Shown: positions 1 to 5,700 of the stretch, one piece after another
Layout: every line of letters begins with the position of its first letter
How positions within the stretch are numbered: position 1 is the stretch's first letter
From: DASRAJ01 sp039920305
GTDB taxonomy: Bacteria > Bacteroidota > Bacteroidia > Chitinophagales > UBA10324
Assembly (NCBI GenBank): GCA_039920305.1
Contig: JBDSEA010000099.1
Span: 1 to 7,164 of the forward strand
Reading direction: 5' to 3'
Length of the DNA stretch: 7,164 nt
Program-made: the position numbers and the translations under genes
The notes under the pieces: generated by a model
What the model was told of the DNA's origin: nothing
Seen by the model: the letters and a program-made list of their open reading frames with translations, nothing else
Databases searched by the model: none

Positions 1-699
1 TAAGAACCCGCTTTTAACACCGTCATATCCATAGATGGTTCCCCCTGTTGGAAAGTCGGGAGCGGTGATGTACTTCATGAGGTCTTCCGATGTAACATCC
101 TTATTATCAATGTATGCGCAGATGCCGTTAATTACTTCAGTCAGGTTGTGAGGAAGGATGGTAGTAGCCATTCCTACCGCAATTCCATTGCTTCCGTTTA
201 CCAGGAGGTTGGGAATCCGGCTTGGCATGACGGTAGGTTCTTTCAGGGTATCATCAAAGTTAAGCTGAAAGTCCACTGTATCCTTATCAATGTCGCTCAT
301 TACAGCATCAGCCATCCGGGTCATGCGTGCCTCGGTGTACCGCATCGCTGCAGGGGGATCATCGTCAATGCTTCCGAAGTTTCCTTGACCATCAACCAGG
401 GGATAACGCATGCTCCACGGCTGCGCCATCCTGATGAGTGCATCATAGACTGATGAATCACCATGAGGATGATATTTACCCAGCACCTCTCCTACGATCC
501 TCGCCGATTTCTTGTAAGCCTTGTTGAACTGCACGCCCAGCTCATTCATGCCATGAAGAATGCGGCGGTGTACAGGCTTCAACCCATCCCGCGCATCAGG
601 AATGGCGCGTGACACAATCACCGACATTGAATAATCAATGTAGGCGGTCTTCATTTCTTCTTCAATATTTACAGGGATAATTCTTTGTCCGTCAGCCAT
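1..699 (-). CDS. gyrA: DNA gyrase subunit A, N-terminal part (3' end outside the window)
   Basis: Breakage-reunion subunit of DNA gyrase, which introduces negative supercoils in the A2B2 complex with GyrB. The 233 visible codons begin MADGQRIIPVNIEEEMKTAY and run in frame to the window edge (...GVKSGFL). They cover the N-terminal arm and most of the winged-helix domain. Diagnostic motifs are DGLKPVHRRIL (residues 38-48), GEVLGKYHPHGDSSVYDAL (70-88), PLVDGQGNFGS (100-110) and AAMRYTEAR (117-125). Tyr121 is the catalytic tyrosine (E. coli Tyr122), preceded by the conserved Arg120. The quinolone-resistance positions are Ser82 and Asp86 (E. coli Ser83 and Asp87), the wild-type state. The start is the ATG at 699-697, immediately before the conserved ADGQRI; no better start lies upstream. 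The gene is transcribed away from everything else in the window. ParC is the main alternative, but the MADG-RI-PV-IEEEM start and the RYTEAR context fit GyrA. Confidence 0.98.
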   Translation of the reverse strand, partial: MADGQRIIPVNIEEEMKTAYIDYSMSVIVSRAIPDARDGLKPVHRRILHGMNELGVQFNKAYKKSARIVGEVLGKYHPHGDSSVYDALIRMAQPWSMRYPLVDGQGNFGSIDDDPPAAMRYTEARMTRMADAVMSDIDKDTVDFQLNFDDTLKEPTVMPSRIPNLLVNGSNGIAVGMATTILPHNLTEVINGICAYIDNKDVTSEDLMKYITAPDFPTGGTIYGYDGVKSGFL

Positions 700-747
700 G
701 ATTTAGTCCTTAGTAGTGAGTCGTTAGTACTTCGTTTGAGAAGGCTT

Positions 748-755
748 CAAAGATA
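748..755 (-). promoter_or_regulatory. Probable gyrA promoter, Bacteroidota -7 box TATCTTTG
   Basis: On the minus strand, positions 755 to 748 read TATCTTTG, an exact match to the TAnnTTTG -7 element of the Bacteroidota housekeeping sigma factor. It ends 49 bp upstream of the gyrA start codon, which leaves a leader of about 40 nt. No clear TTTG -33 element is visible about 20 bp further upstream, so the assignment rests on the -7 box and its position. Confidence 0.6.
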
Positions 756-851
756 CGACCGGGAGAGTGGATTTATTGAGGATTGGGGAGGAATTTGTGA
801 GGAGGGTGATGTGGATAAAAGAGGAAGTCTTGGAGTGGTGGATTTTGGTTG

Positions 852-877
852 GGTGAGGACACCTGCTGATAGATGAA
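852..877 (+). repeat. Dispersed repeat core, copy 1 (plus orientation)
   Basis: The 26 bp starting GGTGAGGACACC and ending GATAGATGAA match positions 1955-1980 with one difference (T at 867 where the other copy has C). The core itself can fold, GGTG pairing with CACC around an AGGA loop. In this copy the outer stem bases are mostly lost, so the long hairpin seen at 1949-1972 is absent. It lies in non-coding DNA upstream of the barrel gene. Confidence 0.75.
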
Positions 878-928
878 TGGTGAAGAGATTCGAAAGCAAG
901 GGTTAGAAAAAGCGCGGATATTCTACTC

Positions 929-936
929 TATTTTTG
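929..936 (+). promoter_or_regulatory. Possible -7 box TATTTTTG upstream of the barrel gene
   Basis: TATTTTTG matches TAnnTTTG exactly, but it lies 154 bp upstream of the ATG at 1091 and a repeat fragment falls in between. The site sits in an AT-rich run where such matches arise easily, and there is no clear -33 element. It is listed only as the best candidate promoter for the 1091-1819 gene. Confidence 0.25.
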
Positions 937-984
937 TTTGCTGTATGGTGACACTCTACTCACGCGAAGGCTCCACAAAAAAAA

Positions 985-999
985 TGCTTAACTGCATTC
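985..999 (+). repeat. 15-bp direct repeat, left copy
   Basis: TGCTTAACTGCATTC here is identical to 1859-1873. In both places a GGGTGTC heptamer follows, after 7 nt here and 11 nt in the right copy. In the right copy these bases run into the 110-bp inverted-repeat element, so this is probably the surviving edge of a second such element. The two copies bracket the barrel gene. Confidence 0.75.
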
Positions 1000-1090
1000 G
1001 CGCGCGGGTGTCAGTTGAATTGAACTCGCGGAAACTTTCAATGATCTCCAAGAAAATGTAGGTTTGAAAAAGTTACCAAGGGTAATCAAC

Positions 1091-1819
1091 ATGTCACCTA
1101 TCTTAAAATCCCTGATTATTCTTCCCTTTTCAATCTGCCTTATTATTGGAGATATTACTTACACATCTTCACAAGCATTGAGTATCAAAGCAGGAATTGT
1201 GACAGTTGACCTGCTTCAGAAAAACCAAGCTTCATTTGGATTCTCTTCGAATTTTTCCTTCAGTTCAGGAATTGCTTTTCTAACTAAGAAACAACATTGG
1301 ACTTTCGAAGGAAAGTTTTCAATTAAGGAAATGAATTTGATGAAAATGGTTTTCGGAGGTTTGGGTTGCGGAAGCACAGAAACAGGAGAGTTTAACTTTG
1401 ATCAATTGTCTTTATCAGCAGCTCACAATTTCATTTTTACAATCGGTGATTATGACATAAGATTTTCACCTGGAATTTACTTTAGCACTGTAGTCAATTC
1501 ATCCAAGAATGTGAATGGTTTCTTTAGCTGTTCTTACCCAGGAGGGGATACAAGTTACAACTATGTGAAAACTGGTAATGCAAACGATTACTTCAAGAAT
1601 AATGAAACAGGATTTGACCTATCACTTTTTTTCAGTGGACCAGCGTTTAACAATGTGCGATTCTTCGTGCAGTCAGAAAATTCCATTTGCATTGTGAACA
1701 CAGCAGAGTTTCTCACCGAACTTCATTATTCGCCAATTAAGTTCAACTCACTATCCTACGCATTTTATGCGGGCATAATAATTCCATTTGGAAAAAAGAA
1801 CTTAGAAACTCTTGATTAG
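1091..1819 (+). CDS. Secreted protein, probable outer-membrane beta-barrel (porin-like), function unknown
   Basis: A 242-residue product. Residues 1-29 look like a Sec signal peptide: a Lys at 6, a hydrophobic stretch at about 7-20, and likely cleavage after TSSQA. The mature part is rich in alternating polar and hydrophobic stretches with many aromatics (FGFSSNFSFSSG, HNFIFTIG, FDLSLFFSG, VRFFVQSEN). It nearly ends with YAFYAGIIIPFGKK, the usual look of the last strand of small Bacteroidota outer-membrane barrels, followed by a short NLETLD tail. I infer a barrel of about eight to ten strands and do not recognise a specific family. An in-frame TTG at 1064 would add nine residues. I chose the ATG at 1091 because AAGGG at 1078-1082 is suitably spaced and the signal peptide then begins normally. 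The gene stands alone, bracketed by a direct repeat (985-999 and 1859-1873), which suggests acquisition or rearrangement. No terminator hairpin with a T-run is visible after it. Confidence 0.75.
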   Translation: MSPILKSLIILPFSICLIIGDITYTSSQALSIKAGIVTVDLLQKNQASFGFSSNFSFSSGIAFLTKKQHWTFEGKFSIKEMNLMKMVFGGLGCGSTETGEFNFDQLSLSAAHNFIFTIGDYDIRFSPGIYFSTVVNSSKNVNGFFSCSYPGGDTSYNYVKTGNANDYFKNNETGFDLSLFFSGPAFNNVRFFVQSENSICIVNTAEFLTELHYSPIKFNSLSYAFYAGIIIPFGKKNLETLD

Positions 1820-1858
1820 CTTCCTCTGCAGTTGTGTTACGGCCCGTAGCTTAGTGGG

Positions 1859-1873
1859 TGCTTAACTGCATTC
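1859..1873 (+). repeat. 15-bp direct repeat, right copy
   Basis: TGCTTAACTGCATTC is an exact copy of 985-999. Its last three bases overlap the left end of the 110-bp inverted-repeat element at 1871. It begins 39 bp after the stop codon of the barrel gene. Confidence 0.75.
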
Positions 1874-1980
1874 ATCTATCGGGGGGTGTCTCACCGACCG
1901 CAACCTAATTCCTCAATCGTTTCCTAACAACCGCGAACCGTGAAAATTTCGGCAGGTGAGGACACCTGCCGATAGATGAA
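1871..1980. repeat. 110-bp element with imperfect terminal inverted repeats (MITE- or BIME-like)
   Basis: The left end begins TTCATCTATCGG and contains GGTGTCTCACC. Its reverse complement aligns with the right end (GGTGAGGACACC...GATAGATGAA, 1955-1980) over about 25 bp, with one single-base gap and two substitutions. The roughly 60 bp between the ends carry no open frame worth calling. Such a paired, inverted arrangement of a palindromic unit is typical of non-autonomous mobile elements or of paired REP sequences moved by a transposase in trans; no transposase is in the window. The right end abuts the surviving part of hicB, where that gene's N-terminal half should be. I see no obvious target-site duplication. 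Confidence 0.65.
1949..1972 (+). repeat. Perfect 10-bp hairpin (REP-like palindrome)
   Basis: TCGGCAGGTG (1949-1958) pairs perfectly with CACCTGCCGA (1963-1972) around an AGGA tetraloop. It is the best-preserved unit of the repeat family in this window. No T-run follows, so it is not a standard intrinsic terminator, although the hairpin could stabilise or stall a transcript arriving from the barrel gene. Confidence 0.8.
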
Positions 1981-2088
1981 TTGCGTAAAAACATTCGCGA
2001 AGCAGTAGATTGCTACTTTGATGAAACTATGGAAATACCTTCGATTATTCGATTACATTTTGTAAGCGACGAGATTCTTTCGCAGTGA
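1975..2088 (+). pseudogene. hicB: Remnant of a HicB-family antitoxin (C-terminal half only)
   Basis: The frame read from 1975 gives DELRKNIREAVDCYFDETM, then EIPSIIRLHFVSDEILSQ and a stop at 2086-2088. The NIREAVDCYFDE helix and the IIRLHFVxDEIL ending are characteristic of a short HicB-type antitoxin family (about 75 residues) that neutralises the HicA mRNA interferase. The family's N-terminal half, which normally starts MKI-like and contains a small beta-sheet, is missing: an in-frame stop lies at 1957-1959, no start codon stands at the right place, and the REP-like hairpin occupies that position. The stop overlaps the hicA start in GTGA, the usual coupled arrangement of intact pairs. I judge it non-functional. 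The first two residues (Asp-Glu) may come from the repeat rather than from hicB. Confidence 0.75.
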
Positions 2089-2279
2089 AACTTCCAAGAG
2101 ATGTGACGGGGGGTAAACTGGTAAAGGCACTTTGTGAACTCGGATATACTGTTACCCGGCAAAAGGGCTCTCACATGCGGGTAACTACTCAAAAAGGTGG
2201 TGAGCATTTACTCCACTGCCTTTGTCATAACCTCGGCAAAATTCATCAGCATAAGCAGCGAAAAAAAGCTGCTGCCTAA
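2085..2279 (+). pseudogene. hicA: HicA-family mRNA interferase toxin, frameshifted and probably dead
   Basis: HicA toxins are small proteins with a double-stranded-RNA-binding fold that cleave mRNA using a conserved histidine. Residues 1-41 are textbook: MKLPRDVTGGKLVKAL, then LGYTVTRQKGSHMR with His30 as the expected catalytic residue, then GGEH. The usual continuation (a TIPLH-like strand, a K-IGTLNSIL-like segment and a GISREELL-like end) is disrupted. In the annotated frame residues 42-64 read LLHCLCHNLGKI followed by a basic, low-complexity tail. Pieces of the expected C-terminus can still be seen: HNLGKI in this frame, and ISSEKKLL in the next frame at 2251-2274. This suggests at least two small indels plus loss of about 20 codons between them. 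The start is GTG at 2085, overlapping the hicB stop by 4 nt. With the antitoxin also truncated, this is most simply a dead toxin-antitoxin locus. A short toxin that kept activity cannot be excluded from sequence alone. Confidence 0.8.
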
Positions 2280-2354
2280 AAAATAAAACTCCATTTCATT
2301 TCCTAAATTAAAATTGCTCACTCGCTTTCTTTTAATTAAAGTAAAAAATAGTTC

Positions 2355-2380
2355 TCGGTCAGCTTGTCCTCACCGACCGA
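2355..2380 (-). repeat. Dispersed repeat core, degenerate minus-orientation copy
   Basis: On the minus strand this reads TCGGTCGGTGAGGACA, sharing the GGTGAGGACA core with the copies at 852 and 1955. The outer bases TCGGTC (2355-2360) and GACCGA (2375-2380) form a 6-bp stem, and the inner stem has decayed. It lies 76 bp beyond the hicA remnant, so the dead toxin-antitoxin pair is flanked by members of the same repeat family. Confidence 0.6.
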
Positions 2381-2715
2381 AATTCGTACTTCTCTTAGCT
2401 TATGATGAATCTATTTCTCTCTACCGGTCGTTATCTACATACTCTGCCTATCTGACCGTACACCGCCCGTGATTTTCACCCAAATCCCGCCGGAGGATAT
2501 TACATTAAGATCAAGGCAACAGAAACTTAAGAGCAGATCAAACAACTCTTTAGGTTTGTGCATACATTGCAAAACTGGTGGAAGAAAATGACGGGCGAAA
2601 ACTTACAATTCAATCCTGAACCCAACTCTTAATTTACCGGCATTGTTACATCGGATTAAATGAATCCACACCTGCATCTTTCAACTACAAGTTCGGAGAC
2701 CGGTATTTTAGAAAC

Positions 2716-2723
2716 TACATTTG
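2716..2723 (+). promoter_or_regulatory. Probable promoter of the AsmA-like gene, -7 box TACATTTG
   Basis: TACATTTG matches the Bacteroidota TAnnTTTG -7 element exactly and ends 43 bp before the ATG at 2766, nearly the same spacing as the gyrA box. About 21 bp upstream is GTTCG, at best a weak match to the -33 TTTG element. Confidence 0.5.
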
Positions 2724-2765
2724 TAAGCGAGGTAATTTCTTAAAAAGAAGTATTAGAAGGCTGAT

Positions 2766-5700
2766 ATGCCACCGGTTCACCGTCATATAAAAACATCAAT
2801 TTTGATTGCAGCTATTGCGGCATTTGTGCTGGCAGCCTGTTACCTTTTATTTCAGTATAAGGCCACACGGCTGCTGAAAGACATGGTTGAAACACAATCG
2901 CAGGGTCAATATCATCTTAATGCCAGGCAGGTGATTCTGTCTCCTTTCAAATGCAGGCTGCAATTAAAAAACGCCTCCATCGAACAGCAGGAGCGCAATT
3001 TTGCCGATACAAGATCTATTATCAGGCTGCCTGCACTTTATCTTCAGCTTAGGTCTTGGAGTTTTCTTTTCTCAGATGATAAATTATTCATTGATACCGT
3101 TTCTCTTGTTGCACCAGTCTTTGAAACCTTTGTAAATTCCAATTCAGAAATCAACGGGATCAGCATTCAAACAGCAAATTTTTTTAAAGGGCTGCAGCAA
3201 GTGGTACAGCTCCTCAATGTCCGGTCATTTCATCTTGAAAATGGTTCCTTCATCCTTCACCCTTATCATGCTTCTGTTCCATTTTCAATTCTCAATATTA
3301 ATTTTTCAATCAGGAATTTTGGGCGTGCGGCAGGCAAAAGAAACAGCTTTATGTCTGCTGATGATATCGACCTGTTGATTCCGCACCAGGAGTGGAAAAT
3401 AAATGATGGCAATCATGAGATCAGGTTTAACCGCATTCATTTCTCCGGGAAGGATCAATATTTTGAGCTTGATTCATGCACTTTTATTTCCTATGGAACC
3501 GATAAAAAAAGTGATGTAGCGCTGAGCATTGATAAAGTTTCATTCAGATCAGATTCGCTGTTTGCAATTTATAAAAACAATGAGCTGATCATCGACACAC
3601 TTACCTGTCAGCATCCGGTTCTTGCAATCCATATAAACGGCGACCAGGCGCGTGATTCAGCAATTGACCTCCGGGAATCATTGAAAAATTTCTTCATCAA
3701 CCTTCACATCCAGCATATAGATATTGATAGCGGACAGCTATCTATTGTAAGCACGCATGATGGCAGAACTTCGAATTACACCTCACTCAAGAATGATCTG
3801 AAGATTGATGACTTGTCGATCAGGCCGGACGAGTCACCGTTCCTTACCACGGGCAATATTAATATGCAGCTCAAGGAGCTTGTATTCTTTACGCCTGACA
3901 GCCTGTTCCAGTTAAAGGTGGAAGAATTTGACCTGTATAACAATGAGATTCATTTTAAGAATGCATTCTTTAGCCCTACTAACAAAAACCATCACCTTGA
4001 ATCATTCTCAGTAATGATACCTGTATTGTCACTTCACCAGCTTAACCTCGAGGATCTGCTAGAAAAAAAACTTGGTGCAGACGTAGCGGAAATGAAATCA
4101 CCGATTGTAATTATTAAAACAAACCGCGATAAAAAAAGCGATGAGCATGGCGATGAAAATCTTGCAGGGTTTTATAATGCCTTACACGGGCTGAGCCTGT
4201 TGCTTCGCGTAAATCTTCTCAATATTTCAAACGGAATTGTGAATTATGAATCCCTTTCAGACAATGGATTCACGGCGGATATGAAAGACTTTAATGCATC
4301 GATTTTATTGAATGATTTTCTAAACAGTGCCTCGCTGATTGACATCAAGCACTCTGCTCCATTTATACATGTTGCGCAGATCGGCATCCATTCAGATGCC
4401 ATCGATGCCACTGCGAATGAGTTACTCTACCGTGGATCACAACAGCATAACGGCATTGGAAGAATCGAATTCCAGGCGAGCGATAAAATATTGATCAAGG
4501 GTAAAGATGTATACTGGCAAAAGCTGAACTGGGAAGAACTCAAGAGCAATGGTTCTATAATAGCAGATTCAATCTACGCCGGTGAACTATCTGTTTCCAC
4601 CTTTCAGAATACAGGGCACGATGTAAAGAATCCAGCCACGCTTCCGGTTGTTAATATCAGAAAACTAAATGCTGAAAAGCTAAGCATGAACCTGGAATTA
4701 AATGATGCACAGCTTCATGGTGAGGGTGAACAGATTTTAGTAACAGCTCTTTCCACCACTGATCAGCATTTTTTTTGGGAAGGTCTTTCCGGAATGTTCA
4801 GGAAAACGAGCTTTAAGACTTCGCAGCTCACGCTCACTGCTGACCAGATCACCCTGAATGCTCCGGGCAAGACTTCACTATCAGGAGTAATTGCCGGAAT
4901 AAAAAACCAAACAGTGCATTGCTCATTAACTTTTCCGGAGGTTGAGGTTACCTCTGCAGTTTCCAATACTGACTTTTCAAATATTCAGTTTCAAACAGTG
5001 AACGTAGACAACCCTGTAATAGGCATAACTCAATCACCGCATTCTTCTTCCGGTCATTCTGTTAAAATTCCGTTAGCAATAGCCACTGATTATTTAAGGA
5101 TTAACCATGCAAAAGTGAATTACACTTTTGAAAAGCCGGATGATACTGTAACGGCAACTTCTATATCAGATATAACGATCCTTAATTTTTCTCTTAATGC
5201 GGAATCATCCGCGTTTCAAAGTATTGATGTGAAATCATCGGAGGTGGCTGTACAAAATAGAAATGTCAAAGTTGTTGCTCCCAACTTACTATTCCAGGTT
5301 AAGAACGGTGAGGTTTTAAATGAAGCCGGGCGCATGACAATGAAAGGTCTGCTCAGTGGTCAATGGGATAATGCGGGCCTCTCCTACATTCGAAATGATT
5401 CTTCTGTTCTCAGGCTATCAGAAATTAATGGTTCAGTTGATCCCATTTCTTTAAGTTCTGTGCAGGTTACTGAATGGAATAAGCTGCTGCAAAAAACAAA
5501 TATCAAGAGGTCCCATATTGTTTTCAATAGTGCATCCCACTACTTTAGTTGTAACAATGCATCCTGGAACAGCCAAACAGGAACAGTGGCCATGAAGTCA
5601 ATTTCATTTCAGCCAAAAGACAGTGTCAATGATTTTTTTGAAGAGACTGCTTATCAAACTGACTACATAAAGTTAAACGGTGATTCACTTGCACTTTCCG

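Larger units (their letters stand above)
700..1090. other. Gene-free stretch between gyrA and the barrel gene
   Basis: These 391 bp separate two divergent genes. Short open frames on the plus strand around 685-876 and 873-1061 have no recognisable family motif and rather basic, random-looking compositions. The first also overlaps the gyrA start on the opposite strand, so neither is called as a gene. What the stretch does hold is the gyrA promoter box, one repeat core (852-877), one copy of a 15-bp direct repeat (985-999) followed by an alternating CG run (999-1006), and a possible promoter box at 929-936. An inverted pair, TGACAC at 949-954 and GTGTCA at 1008-1013, brackets much of the second half. 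Confidence 0.6.
2280..2765. other. Gene-free stretch before the AsmA-like gene
   Basis: These 486 bp contain the repeat copy at 2355-2380, a weak CGGTC/GACCG inverted pair (2425-2429 and 2454-2458), and the promoter box of the next gene at 2716-2723. One plus-strand frame is fairly protein-like over about 2471-2632, reading AGGYYIKIKATET, a stop at 2528-2530, then KQLFRFVHTLQNWWKK and a final stop at 2630-2632. It has no start codon and I recognise no family, so it may be a gene relic or chance. Nothing else is supported here. Confidence 0.5.

Noticed and set aside
148..453. 101-codon plus-strand frame opposite gyrA
   Set aside because: It is antisense to a strongly conserved part of gyrA and has no recognisable motifs.
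439..478. Possible quinolone-resistance change in gyrA
   Set aside because: Ser82 and Asp86, the equivalents of E. coli Ser83 and Asp87, are both in the wild-type state.
685..1061. Two short plus-strand open frames upstream of the barrel gene
   Set aside because: The first overlaps the gyrA start on the other strand; both consist of repeat and AT-rich DNA with no family motifs and no convincing ribosome binding sites.
1842..1875. GGCCCGTAGCTTAGTGGGTG resembles the 5' end and D-arm of a tRNA
   Set aside because: The D-stem does not close, no anticodon arm or GGTTCGAATCC-like T-arm follows, and the segment runs into a repeat element. A tRNA remnant is possible but unsupported.
1949..1972. Hairpin considered as the intrinsic terminator of the barrel gene
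   Set aside because: It lies 130 bp after the stop and is followed by GATAGATGAATT rather than a T-run; the same core recurs elsewhere as a dispersed repeat.
2013..2207. Minus-strand frame across hicB/hicA
   Set aside because: It is the antisense shadow of clear HicB and HicA coding sequence.
852..2380. Repeats considered as a CRISPR array
   Set aside because: Copies alternate in strand, are irregularly spaced (tens to hundreds of bp) and diverge; there are no regular spacers and no cas genes.
4763..4966. Minus-strand frame inside the AsmA-like gene
   Set aside because: It is an antisense shadow within an uninterrupted 1259-codon gene.
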